From an uncultured Dehalococcoidia bacterium (GTDB taxonomy: Bacteria; Chloroflexota; Dehalococcoidia; Lucifugimonadales; JADFKI01), in NCBI GenBank assembly GCA_958295865.1, contig CATQHF010000005.1, positions 434,001 to 498,000 on the forward strand: a stretch of DNA of 64,000 bases. Direction: 5' to 3'. Of this stretch, positions 9,126 to 17,625 are shown piece by piece. The notes under the pieces are model-generated. The model saw only the letters and a program-made list of their open reading frames with translations. It searched no databases and was not told where the DNA came from. Every line of letters starts with the position of its first letter. Within the stretch, counting starts at the first letter, position 1. The position numbers were made by a program, and so were the translations under genes.

Positions 9126-10202
9126 TTAGAGTATTCGGTTGCCGGGCATGTTTGTCCATGCGCTCATTTCGTGGGGGGTGGTTACGGCTTGATCCTCGCA
9201 CACATAGTCGGGGCCGAGCTGGTCGATGGAGGTTACGCCGAGCAGCGCCATCGCGACGATAATCTCGTCTTCCAGAATCTCCAGCATGCGGACGATGCCG
9301 GCCTGTCCGTCTGCCGCCAATCCCCAGCCTTGCATCTTGCCGAGCGCTACGGCGCGCGCTCCTAGCGCGACTGCCTTGAGGATGTCCGCGCCGCGCTGTA
9401 CGCCGCCGTCCAGGACTATCTCGGCCTTGCCGTCAACGGCTTCGACGATTTCTCCGAGCATATCCATCGTGCCCTGCCCGTGGTCGAGCTGGCGGCCTCC
9501 GTGATTGGACACCCATACTACATCGACGCCGTGCTCGATGGCGATTTTGGCGTCCTCGGCTGTGGCTATTCCCTTGAGCATGAAGGGAAGTCCCGCTAGG
9601 CTCTTTATCTTGTCCACCGTGTCCCAGGTGACGGATGCGGAGTGAACCGGAGAGGGTCTTTCGCGTCTGGTGGGGGGCATCCAGCCTGTCAGCATGGGGC
9701 GCTCCCGGCGGCTGTAATGCGCCGTGTCCACCGTGATGCACAAGCCGATGTAACCCGCGTCCTTTATGCGGGCTACCATCTCCTCGACCCATCCCCAATC
9801 TCCATGGATGTAGAGCTGAAAGACCTTGGGATGATCGGCGGCGGCGGCGATGTCCTCTAGGCTTGGCTCGGTTACGGAGCTGACGACATGGGTTATGCCG
9901 AACTCTGCCGCCGCGCGGGTGGACGCCGCGCCGCCCTCCGGGTTGAATACCTGAAGCGAGCCGATGGGGGCGAGCAGCGCGGGTATCCGCAGGTTGTTGC
10001 CCAGAAATGTGGTAGCGGTGTCTATCACCGAAACATCGTTCAGGATGCGCGGACGGAAGGCTATTCGGTCGAATGCCAGCCGATTGCGGCGCATCGTGGT
10101 TTCCGACTCGGACGCGCCTACGAGATAGTCCCATGCGCCCTGGGGCAGGTTCTTTCGCGCGCGTTGGACTATCTCTTCATTGCTCAAGAATTGTGAAGTC
10201 AT
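9126..10202 (-). CDS. FMN-dependent alpha-hydroxy-acid oxidase/dehydrogenase
   Basis: A 358-residue TIM-barrel flavoprotein of the lactate/glycolate oxidase family. Seen: APIGSLQVFNPEG at 78-90, FQLYIHGDWGW, CITVDTAHYSRRERP (FMN phosphate region), K210 in LPFMLKG, and the catalytic SNHGGRQLD with H234 and R237, then LDGGVQRGADILKAVALGARAVALGK. All catalytic residues are present, so the protein should be active on a 2-hydroxy acid. A second, clearly different paralogue lies at 40533-41627. The gene is transcribed against its neighbours and has its own leader. Confidence 0.88.
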   Translation of the reverse strand: MTSQFLSNEEIVQRARKNLPQGAWDYLVGASESETTMRRNRLAFDRIAFRPRILNDVSVIDTATTFLGNNLRIPALLAPIGSLQVFNPEGGAASTRAAAEFGITHVVSSVTEPSLEDIAAAADHPKVFQLYIHGDWGWVEEMVARIKDAGYIGLCITVDTAHYSRRERPMLTGWMPPTRRERPSPVHSASVTWDTVDKIKSLAGLPFMLKGIATAEDAKIAIEHGVDVVWVSNHGGRQLDHGQGTMDMLGEIVEAVDGKAEIVLDGGVQRGADILKAVALGARAVALGKMQGWGLAADGQAGIVRMLEILEDEIIVAMALLGVTSIDQLGPDYVCEDQAVTTPHEMSAWTNMPGNRIL

Positions 10203-10277
10203 GCTAATCTCCTAATGTATTTTGTCTGTGTCAATCATACCGAGAAGTTTTTGGCGGGCATACCCCGTCACAATAGG

Positions 10278-10385
10278 GTTTCCTTTCAGGTGGTTTTGTT
10301 GTTATATCGCACTGGATTCCTGCCCCTGCTTTCACAGGGGTGACATTCTTTCGCAGGAATGACGAAAAGGTTTGCCGCCTGAATG
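10278..10385 (+). repeat. dispersed repeat with double hairpin, second copy
   Basis: Same blocks and orientation as 8013-8119: TTTCCTTTCAGGTGG, TATATCGCACTGGATTCC, CACAGGGGTGACATTC, CAGGAATGACG, AAAAGGTTTGCCGCCTGAATG. Confidence 0.75.
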
Positions 10386-10484
10386 CAGACGCATACCCCG
10401 CCATCGCTACTTTGAATGAGTATTTTAACACTCTAAATTGCGATATACATCTTAAATCGCTCAAGAAGATTGCATTAGTACGGT

Positions 10485-10883
10485 TTAGCCGTCGATGGAC
10501 AAGCATTTTCACCCCCATCCTAACCTTCCCCCATAAAAGGGGAAGGGACTAATGCAATTTTCTCCTCATAGATGGGCTGATTGCGATTTTCAGAGTTAAA
10601 TGGTGGCATTGTTTATACTTGGCTACGCCTTCAATGCTCTGGATTCCCGCTTTCGCGGGAATGACGGGATGAAAAACGAAATGTCCACAGAACCTAGTAC
10701 AGTTTAGCCGTCGATGGGCAAGCATTTCACCCCCATCTTAACCTTCCCCCATAAAAGGGGAAGGGACTAATGCAATTTTCTCCTCATAGATGGGCTGATT
10801 GCGGTTTTCAGAGTAAACGGCGACATTGTTTATACTTGGCTGCGCCTTCAATGCTCTGGATTCCCGCTTTCGCGGGAATGACG
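10485..10883 (+). repeat. tandem pair of a 219-bp composite repeat
   Basis: Two head-to-tail copies with a 219-base period (GTCGATGG at 10491 and 10710). Each has TTTAGCCGTCGATGG, CACCCCCATC and AACCTTCCCCC...GGGGAAGGGACTAATGC, then CTCCTCATAGATGGGCTGATT, and ends with a GGATTCCCGC TTTC GCGGGAATGACG hairpin. No gene lies inside. The unit joins two repeat families that occur apart elsewhere (6741-6873; 43455-43617). Confidence 0.8.
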
Positions 10884-10928
10884 ATTTGACAATCAGCGCT
10901 TGTTGATAATACCGACGAGTTCGGCGAA

Positions 10929-10957
10929 TTGTTTAGTGCGGGATTCGGTGCTACACT
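10929..10957 (+). promoter_or_regulatory. candidate sigma-70-type promoter for the NHL-repeat gene
   Basis: TTGTTT at 10929-10934 and TACACT at 10952-10957 are 17 bases apart, about 60 bases before the GGAGG and ATG of the NHL gene. A second TTGACA at 10886-10891 has TAATAC only 15 bases further and is less likely. Confidence 0.45.
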
Positions 10958-11016
10958 TTGCGGGATTTGGGGCGCTCTACTTGTTCGCGCTTTGCCGCTT
11001 TGATGGAGGATGACTT

Positions 11017-11894
11017 ATGGCTACCGTAGGGACGGACAGACTTACTTTTGAGCTGGCGCAGGATTTTCCCAAGCTTCCCGATGGGGAGGCTTTCGCGGTG
11101 GTCAGCACTGTGGCTACCGATTCTCAGGATAGGCTGTATGTCTTTCAGAGGACGGACCCGCCGGTTGTCGTCTTCGACAGGGATGGGAATTATCTGGACG
11201 CCTGGGGCATGGCGCGTTCAGTTTGCCGCATGGCATGAGTATTGCCGATGATGTCGTCTATATGACGGACCGCGATGATTCGGTCACGGTGTCATATACT
11301 TTGGAGGGCAAGCCGCTGCTGACGCTGGGGGAGCGTGGGGTTCATTCCGATACGGGCTGCGATGCTGCGGGCGATATGGTTCCTCGCGCGGCGGGGCCTT
11401 TCAATTATCCCACGGAGATGGTGAAGGGGCCGTCGGGCGATATTTATGTTTCGGACGGCTATCGCAATAGCAGGGTTCACAAGTTCACAGCGGACGGCGA
11501 GCTCATCAAGTCGTGGGGAACGCCCGGCAGTTCGGAACCGGGGGAGTTTCATCTGCCTCATAGCGTATTGGTGGATCGAGAAGAGAAGGTGTATGTTTGC
11601 GACCGAACCAACCGCCGCATTCAGATTTTCGACTCGGAGGGCGAGTTCATTACGATGTGGACGGGCATGGGCGGGCCGAATAATATCGTTCAGGGCGTAG
11701 ATGGGCTGTTCTACATCTGCGAGCAAGAGGCTGACGGCAATCCCCCGCGCGTTACGGTGCGCGACGGCGACGGCGCGGTACTGGCGCGCTGGGATGTGCG
11801 CCATGCTCACGGTATATGGGTTGACTCGCAAGGCGACATCTATCTTGGGCTGACGACGAGCCGCAGCGTTGACAAGTACCTGCGCGTGCGCTGA
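11017..11894 (+). pseudogene. NHL-repeat protein with a single-base frameshift
   Basis: Two overlapping frames make one protein. Bases 11017-11238 encode 73 residues with the first blade (VATDSQDRLYVFQRTDPPVVVFDRDGNYLDAWG). From about 11213 the second frame continues with FSLPHGMSIADDVVYMTDR... to 11894. Adding one base after GGCATGGCGCG would give a continuous W-G...LPHG junction, the usual NHL inter-blade motif. Four to five more blades follow, each with a F-x-LPHS / D...Y-V-D/C core. NHL propellers of this kind resemble peptidylglycine-alpha-amidating lyase-like and SMP-30-like proteins, often secreted or associated with small-molecule enzymes. GGAGG precedes ATG 11017. It is either a real inactivating deletion or a sequencing error. 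Confidence 0.75.
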
Positions 11895-11911
11895 CTTGCC
11901 GGGACTTGTTG

Positions 11912-12030
11912 GCATTTCCGCTATTCCCGTGAAAACGGGAAGCCGGAGTCGTGAAATGGGGCGGGTCTTGCGTCGGTTACGCTCATTGGAAGCGCCGGAT
12001 TCCTGCTTTCGCAGGAATGACAGGATGAAA
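11912..12030 (+). repeat. dispersed hairpin repeat, long form
   Basis: CTATTCCCGTGAAAACGGGAA hairpin half, about 60 bases of spacer with GTTACGCTCATTGGAAGCG, then GGATTCCTGCTTTCGCAGGAAT. The same arrangement occurs at 515-617 and at 32121-32229. Confidence 0.7.
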
Positions 12031-12087
12031 TTTCAAAGTATCCGCACAACCTAGATGAGATAGCGGAACACATGACGAGGACGACAA

Positions 12088-13203
12088 TTGAAGATTACCG
12101 ATGTGAAGATAGAAGTCGTAAGGCGCGGGCTGCCCGATACGGGGCTGGACTCGGACTTGGGACGCTTCTTTGGCGATGTCGAACAGGGCGTGCTGCGAAT
12201 ACTGACCGACGAAGGGATCGAGGGGAACTGCTTCGTGGGCGACTTCAGGGGCGGTGGACATGGGCAGTTCGGCCCAATCCTCAATGTGCTGAAGCCTGAG
12301 ATTCTTGGACGGGATGCGTTCGAGCGCGAACGCCTGTGGAGCCGTCTTCCGATTCTCAGCGGTCGGCGGGGCTTGAGCATGAACGCATGGGCGCCGGTGG
12401 ATGTGGCTTTGTGGGACATCGCCGGCAAGGCGGCGGGCGTCCCCGTGTACAAGCTTCTGGGCAGCAGCCGCGATGAAACGGAGGTCTATGCAACTTATCC
12501 GCCGCGCCATGAGACGCCGGAAGGCTATTTCGAGGAGGCGCGCCAGATAATGGAAGCCGGGTTTCGCGCCTACAAGATACATCCGGGCGTTCTGGGCAGC
12601 GCCGACGCTTTCAAGCTGATGCGCGGTGTCAGGGACATCGTGGGCGACGGTATGGAGCTTATGCTCGATCCGAACAACGGCTACGACTTCCGCAAAGCCT
12701 TGGAAGTGGGAAGCGCGGCGGACGCCCTCGGCTTCTACTGGTACGAGGACCCGATACCGCCGCACGAATACGACAACATCGCCGAACTCAGCAGGCGACT
12801 GGTCACGCCCATCTGCATGAGCGACAAGCCGGAGAACCAGTTTCAGATCGGCTACCACTACATACGCCTCAATGCGCTGCGACTGGTGCGCGGCACGGCG
12901 CGAAAGCTCGGCATTACGGGGTTGAAGAAACTCTGCTCCATGGCGGAAGGGTTCGGCATGAACTGCGAGATAGGCACGGCGGGCAACTCGCTGCTCAACA
13001 TAGCCAATCTTCATGTAATCTGCTCTGTGCGGAACTGCGCCTACTACGAATACTGGATGCCTACGGAGGCGCACCAGTTCGGACTGGTGGAGGACATAAG
13101 GCTGAACGAGCGGGGCGTTCTGGAAACGCCCACCGCTCCGGGGCTAGGCTTCGCGCTGGATTGGGATTGGATAAAAGCCCATAGAGTAGCGACTTTGGAC
13201 TAG
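12088..13203 (+). CDS. mandelate racemase/muconate lactonizing enzyme family protein (enolase superfamily)
   Basis: A 371-residue two-domain protein: an alpha+beta capping domain (about 1-125) and a TIM barrel. Seen: the base motif K163-I-H165 in AYKIHPG, metal ligands D194 in LMLDPNNGY and E220 in YWYEDP, and a probable third ligand at D246. These enzymes abstract the proton alpha to a carboxylate, as in sugar-acid dehydration or racemisation. The usual His-Asp pair of the mandelate racemase seventh strand is not evident, so K163/H165 may be the only base; dehydratase is more likely than racemase. The start codon is TTG at 12088, with GAGG seven bases upstream; no in-frame ATG is available. 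A DUF385 reductase gene follows 48 bases later. Confidence 0.85.
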   Translation: MKITDVKIEVVRRGLPDTGLDSDLGRFFGDVEQGVLRILTDEGIEGNCFVGDFRGGGHGQFGPILNVLKPEILGRDAFERERLWSRLPILSGRRGLSMNAWAPVDVALWDIAGKAAGVPVYKLLGSSRDETEVYATYPPRHETPEGYFEEARQIMEAGFRAYKIHPGVLGSADAFKLMRGVRDIVGDGMELMLDPNNGYDFRKALEVGSAADALGFYWYEDPIPPHEYDNIAELSRRLVTPICMSDKPENQFQIGYHYIRLNALRLVRGTARKLGITGLKKLCSMAEGFGMNCEIGTAGNSLLNIANLHVICSVRNCAYYEYWMPTEAHQFGLVEDIRLNERGVLETPTAPGLGFALDWDWIKAHRVATLD

Positions 13204-13251
13204 CGAATGACAACACTAAGGCAATCGATAAGCGGAAGACAGGAGTGAATT

Positions 13252-13686
13252 ATGAGCGAATACATACCGTCGCCCACCGATTGGGTGCGTGAGCAGGTGG
13301 AAGTTTATGAGGGCAGCGGGGGGACGGACGGAACCACGCTGCGCGATACGGGGCTGCCCGTCATCATCGTGACGAACCGGGGCAACCGGACGGGGGCAAT
13401 CCGCAAGACGCCGCTGATGCGGGTTAAGGACGCCGACAACTATATCCTGGTGGGATCGCGGGGCGGCGCGCCGACTAATCCGGTATGGGTGTACAACCTT
13501 CGGGCGGACGGCAGCGTGCAGATTCGGGACGGAACGGCGGTGTATGATATGCGGGTGCGCGAGGTGGATGACGCGGAGGAACGGGCGCGGTTGTGGGATG
13601 TGGCGGTTGCCGCGTTCCCGCCGTATGAGGACTACCGTAACCGGACGGAGCGGGTGATTCCGGTGTTCGTTGCGGAGCCTGCATGA
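13252..13686 (+). CDS. DUF385 deazaflavin (F420)-dependent nitroreductase-family protein
   Basis: A 144-residue split beta-barrel protein of the Ddn/DUF385 family. Seen: VIIVTNRGNRTGAIRKTPLMRV, the family's G-R/I-RKTPL cofactor-binding turn, then YILVGSRGGAPTNPVWVYNL and the late V-x-ERARLWDVAVAAFPPYEDY, all in the usual order and spacing. Members bind F420 (some FMN or haem-related cofactors) and reduce nitro compounds, quinones or enones. The N-terminal 30 residues are polar. A leader with AGACAGGAGTGAATT precedes ATG. Tight spacing after the enolase-superfamily gene suggests one transcript. Presence of this family suggests the host makes F420. Confidence 0.85.
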   Translation: MSEYIPSPTDWVREQVEVYEGSGGTDGTTLRDTGLPVIIVTNRGNRTGAIRKTPLMRVKDADNYILVGSRGGAPTNPVWVYNLRADGSVQIRDGTAVYDMRVREVDDAEERARLWDVAVAAFPPYEDYRNRTERVIPVFVAEPA

Positions 13687-13741
13687 TGGGGGGTGGCTCG
13701 TCGATATTGCGATATGCGGGCGCGGTGAGAGCCGGATGGGG

Positions 13742-15319
13742 TTATCGTTCTCCCAACTTGGGTAGGCTGCCTTGCGTCAGCTTGCCGAGGGCGATGTTCC
13801 CGACGGCTTTCACGCGCACCCGCGTGGCATTGCTCGGTACATAGGTTAGCGGGACTTCTTCCACATCCACGACCTCGATGGACGCGGGATCAGCGCCTGC
13901 CGCAGCCGCGCGCTCTATGGCTGCGGCGGTGCAATCCGCGATAGCCTCATCCCGACTGCCGCCGTCCAGAGAGTACACGCGCTCAACCTGACCGCCAACC
14001 TGCGCGATAGCCGCTCCGATGGCATTGGCGACGCCGGCGTGTTGGGGTCGCAGCAGACGGGACGCCCCGACTAGCGAATCGCCGAGCAGGATGCTGCCGC
14101 CCCCTACCAGCACCACAGGCACGTCGTCGTGGCTGAGTTTCACGCGATCTACCGCCGATTCGACTTGTGCCTGAATCTCTGCCATGCCGCGCTCCACAAG
14201 CGGCGCTTCCAGCGCGGCGACCAGACGACGGTCGCCCAGCGCCGCCCTGCCGTGCGCGACGGCGAGGTCGGTGGTGGTGAGGGTTTTGCCACCAAAGATC
14301 AGCGCCTCTTGCGGCAGCAGGTAGCCGACGCTCTCCGGTCCTAGTCGCCAAGGCTCACGCTCGACAACGGTGCCGCCGCCCAAGGCGATGGACACCATGT
14401 CCGGGGTGCGGAAATTGGTGCGGATTCCCGCCAGATGGACGGCAACGGACGATTCTCTGGGGAAACCCTTGACCAGCGCGCCGACATCGGTGGAAGTGCC
14501 GCCGATGTCCACGACTATGGCGTCGGTCATTCCCGACAGGAACGCCGCGCCGCGCATGCTGTTGGTTGGGCCGGAGGAGACGGTCAACACCGGAAAGCGC
14601 GAGGCGAACGCGGTGTCCATTAGCGTTCCGTCGTTCTGGCTCATGAACAGGGGAGCGTGGACGCCCAGCAGTTCAAGGGCATGCTCTATTCCCCGTATGG
14701 TCGTGAGGGCTATGTCGCCGAGGCAAGCGTTCAGGGCGGCGGCGTTTTCGCGCTCCAGCAGCCCCATGCGCCCGTTTTCGTGGGACAGGCACACGCGCAT
14801 ATCGGGCGCTTCTTCTCGAATCAGCGCCGCCGCCTCGATTTCGTGCGAGGGATCCACCGGGGAGAACACCCCGCACACCGCTATCGCGCGAGCGCCACGC
14901 CGACGAATGTCCCGGACTGCCTCCCTTATGCCCTTTCGGTCTAGGGGGGAAATCTCCCTTCCGTCGAATTCGTTGCCGCCCTCGACCATGTATGTGAGAC
15001 CGCCAACGGCGTCCTTCAGCGGATTAGGCCAGTCAACCAAAGGCGGCAGCAGTTGAGTTGCGGGCAAAGCCAGCCGAATGACGGCGGTGGGCGAGAGGTC
15101 TTTTTGTTCCAGCAGCGCGTTGGTGAAGTGCGTGGTGCCCACCATCACGGCTTGGACTTGCCTGCCTTCCGGGAGTTGCTTCAGCAGTTCGGTAATCGCG
15201 TTCACGATGCCGGATGTGACTTCCTGAGTGGTGGGGACTTTGGCGACGCCCATGAGTTGGTGTCCGTCCATCAGGACAGCGTCCGTATTCGTTCCACCTA
15301 CATCAACGCCGATGAACAT
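13742..15319 (-). CDS. hydantoinase/oxoprolinase-family protein (HyuA-like)
   Basis: A 525-residue ASKHA-fold ATPase. Seen: phosphate-1 motif GVDVGGTNTDAVLM at 4-17, the central VVDIGGTSTDVGAL, ALGGGTVV, and the late adenosine-side VLVGGGSILLGDSL. Related proteins use ATP to open cyclic amides such as 5-oxoproline and hydantoins or to carboxylate ketones, usually with a second HyuB-type subunit. Here the partner slot is taken by a DUF917 protein encoded nine bases upstream in the same operon. Length suits the short HyuA class. The true substrate cannot be told. Confidence 0.85.
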   Translation of the reverse strand: MFIGVDVGGTNTDAVLMDGHQLMGVAKVPTTQEVTSGIVNAITELLKQLPEGRQVQAVMVGTTHFTNALLEQKDLSPTAVIRLALPATQLLPPLVDWPNPLKDAVGGLTYMVEGGNEFDGREISPLDRKGIREAVRDIRRRGARAIAVCGVFSPVDPSHEIEAAALIREEAPDMRVCLSHENGRMGLLERENAAALNACLGDIALTTIRGIEHALELLGVHAPLFMSQNDGTLMDTAFASRFPVLTVSSGPTNSMRGAAFLSGMTDAIVVDIGGTSTDVGALVKGFPRESSVAVHLAGIRTNFRTPDMVSIALGGGTVVEREPWRLGPESVGYLLPQEALIFGGKTLTTTDLAVAHGRAALGDRRLVAALEAPLVERGMAEIQAQVESAVDRVKLSHDDVPVVLVGGGSILLGDSLVGASRLLRPQHAGVANAIGAAIAQVGGQVERVYSLDGGSRDEAIADCTAAAIERAAAAGADPASIEVVDVEEVPLTYVPSNATRVRVKAVGNIALGKLTQGSLPKLGER

Positions 15320-15328
15320 AATGCTGCC

Positions 15329-16399
15329 CTACAATTCCAGGGGGATGTAGTCGGTTTCGTAGCCAAACGCCCCGGGTCCTGCGGTCGCCAAGCCTTCCGG
15401 GGTCGTCCAGAGCGCGGGAGCGGGGAAAGCGAGGATGGTAACACGGAGTCCGTATCGCATCAGCTCGGTGGTCACCGGCTCGCCCAAGTCGGTGGCTACG
15501 GCGCAGATGAGATCTGGCACGGTGCAGACAATCGTTCCGTCGAGGCGGGCGATGAGGTTTTCGTTCTGAAAGTCGATGACCATCCTCTTGCCGCCGAATG
15601 AGTCCAAGCCGTCGATGGTTACTGATCCCCGCGCAAATCCGGCGGTGGTGCGCCTGTCGAGGTCAACCACCTTGCCACTGAACAGGATTCGACCGGGGCA
15701 GGTCGCCAAAATCGCTTCAAGCGGGTCGTCTCCGTTGGCTTGAGCCAACTGCACGGCTGCCCCCAAGTCGCGCGCCAGCGACAGGGTGTTGGGAATGGCG
15801 GTGCGGCGCACCTGCTCGGCGGTCATGGGGGCGACCGCGTAACAGGCGACGCAGCCCATTTGAACGGTCGTCGCCCGCGCCAAGCGTTCTGCCCAATATG
15901 GCGTAATCGTCTCGCGTATGATGACGGAGTTGCCCTTTTCGTCGGCAACTGCCATAGGGCAGCAGGGGACGCCGTACACGAAGAAGGTCTTCATCTGAAA
16001 CTCGGGGAAGGCGCGCCCCATACCGTCGGCGTCCACGACGGGCAAGCCGGCCATGGCAGCGGGAATCAGAGGCTCAACCGAGTTGCTGCCGCCGATTTCG
16101 TTGGAGATTAGGGCGGTCGCCTTTTCGCCGGTGTAGTCCTCGATGGCGCGCAGGGCGTAGTAGGATTGGAGGTCGCGCACTTTTTCGATGCCCACCGTGG
16201 GCGCGCCAATGCCGCCGACGCAGACTACGCGGGCGTCGTCGGGCAGTTCCTCCGGGGACAGCACGGTGACGGGCCCGTGCTTGCGTATTGCCTGACGCGC
16301 CCGCAACTGCCCGATGTACGGGTTGCCGCCGCCGCCAGTGCCGAGAATACCGGCGCCGGTGGCGATGGGCAGCAGAACATCTTCCGTGACTTTCCACAT
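15329..16399 (-). CDS. DUF917-family protein
   Basis: A 356-residue protein of the DUF917 family, often found with HyuA-like proteins. Seen: the N-terminal glycine cluster GAGILGTGGGGNPYIG, VVCVGGIGAPTVG, ISNEIGGSNSVEPL, and VVDADGMGRAFPE, all conserved marks of this family. Its biochemical activity is not established. The gene ends nine bases before the hydantoinase-like gene and starts seven bases after the end of the aldo-keto reductase gene, so the three form one operon (17365 to 13742). A partner role with the HyuA-like ATPase is the natural inference. Confidence 0.85.
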   Translation of the reverse strand: MWKVTEDVLLPIATGAGILGTGGGGNPYIGQLRARQAIRKHGPVTVLSPEELPDDARVVCVGGIGAPTVGIEKVRDLQSYYALRAIEDYTGEKATALISNEIGGSNSVEPLIPAAMAGLPVVDADGMGRAFPEFQMKTFFVYGVPCCPMAVADEKGNSVIIRETITPYWAERLARATTVQMGCVACYAVAPMTAEQVRRTAIPNTLSLARDLGAAVQLAQANGDDPLEAILATCPGRILFSGKVVDLDRRTTAGFARGSVTIDGLDSFGGKRMVIDFQNENLIARLDGTIVCTVPDLICAVATDLGEPVTTELMRYGLRVTILAFPAPALWTTPEGLATAGPGAFGYETDYIPLEL

Positions 16400-16405
16400 A
16401 GCGTT

Positions 16406-17365
16406 TCAGCCCTGAGAGTTGGGTATGGAGAGAGAATCCAGCCGCGCGGCTATCTTGGCGGGGAGTTCGATGGATACCGCCTCCGCGTTGCTCTGCGCCT
16501 GTTCGGGGCGCGATGCGCCGACTATGACGGATGTTATCTGCGGCTTTGAAAGCGTCCAGGCGATGAGAAGCTGCGGCACGCTGACTTCTATCTCGGCGGC
16601 AGTCTCTTTCAGCGTCGCAACCGTCCTGAAGGTGCGGTCGTTCCAGTAGGTATCCTTAGCCCGCTGAGCATGGCGCGATGCCATGTGGCTGTCGTCGGGC
16701 GGCGGCGAATCGGGGTTGTAGCGTCCTGTGAGCACGCCGCCCATGAATATCTGGTATGGGATTATGCCCACATTCCGGTCGGAGCAGGCGTCGAAAAGCT
16801 CGCCCTCGATGTCCCGCTTGCCCAGGTTGTACTCCGGCTGCACCGACTCGAAGCGCTCGTAGCCGCGCTTGTCGCTGACCCACAACGCCCTGACAAGCTG
16901 CCACGCCGCGAAGTTGGAGCAGCCGATGTAGCGAATCTTGCCCTGCCGCACCAGGTCGTCCAGTGTCTTGAGGGTCTCTTCAAGCGGCGTGTCCGGGTCG
17001 AAGTAGTGTACCTGATACAGGTCTATGTAATCCGTTTGCAGCCGCTTCAGACTTGCTTCTACGGCGTCTATGAGGTGCTTGCGCGAAAGTCCCACTTCGT
17101 TGGGTCCGGTCCCTGTGGCTATGAATCCCTTTGTGGCAACTACGAAATCGTGGCGATGACCGCGAACCGCCTTGCCAACCACAACCTCGGAGCAGCCGGA
17201 GTTGTAGGCGTCGGCGGTGTCGATGAAGTTGATTCCCGCCTCATAAGCCGCGTCTATAACGGAGACGGCGCGGTCGTCATCAACATATCCCGCCCCGAAC
17301 ATGTTGGTGCCGACGCACACGCGGGAGACCTTCAGACCGCTGCGCCCAAGCCTGACATAATCCAT
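16406..17365 (-). CDS. aldo/keto reductase
   Basis: A 319-residue TIM-barrel oxidoreductase. The catalytic tetrad is complete: D49 (FIDTADAY), Y54, K79 (VVATKG) and H120 (YQVH). The NADP-binding end has VIVGASRPEQ and N293-like residues typical of the voltage-channel beta-subunit/Tas-like subgroup. Members reduce aldehydes and ketones using NADPH. It is the first gene of the operon with the DUF917 and HyuA-like genes, so it may act on an intermediate of the same degradative route; this is inference. ATG 17365 is the only sensible start and gives the normal length. Confidence 0.88.
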   Translation of the reverse strand: MDYVRLGRSGLKVSRVCVGTNMFGAGYVDDDRAVSVIDAAYEAGINFIDTADAYNSGCSEVVVGKAVRGHRHDFVVATKGFIATGTGPNEVGLSRKHLIDAVEASLKRLQTDYIDLYQVHYFDPDTPLEETLKTLDDLVRQGKIRYIGCSNFAAWQLVRALWVSDKRGYERFESVQPEYNLGKRDIEGELFDACSDRNVGIIPYQIFMGGVLTGRYNPDSPPPDDSHMASRHAQRAKDTYWNDRTFRTVATLKETAAEIEVSVPQLLIAWTLSKPQITSVIVGASRPEQAQSNAEAVSIELPAKIAARLDSLSIPNSQG

Positions 17366-17532
17366 AGCACATCCTTGCCTAATCTATTTCGGCTTTCAAG
17401 ACTAGCCGAATCCCAAGGGGCTGTCAAAGCCGATGCTTTTGCCGCCATATCGCGCCGAATTCCTGCGAAAGCGGGAATGGCGAATAGAGATTGCCGCCCG
17501 AATGGGGAATGCTACTCAAGGGACTGCGCCAC

Positions 17533-17560
17533 TTGACATTGCAGGCTGTCAGAGTAAGAT
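17533..17560 (+). promoter_or_regulatory. strong candidate promoter of the peptide-type ABC importer
   Basis: Consensus TTGACA at 17533-17538, a 16-base spacer and TAAGAT at 17555-17560. Transcription would start near 17567, giving a leader of about 60 bases that ends with AAGGAG before ATG 17626. A second TTGACA at 17570 has no matching -10. Confidence 0.65.
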
Positions 17561-17625
17561 TAGGCGGTATTGACAAGCTTCGTATCAATCGCTTTGGAGC
17601 GGACAGGCGCAGAAGGAGATGTTCT

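Noticed and set aside
11215-11240. Programmed frameshift in the NHL gene
   Set aside because: No slippery heptamer or downstream structure is seen; deletion or sequencing error explains it better.
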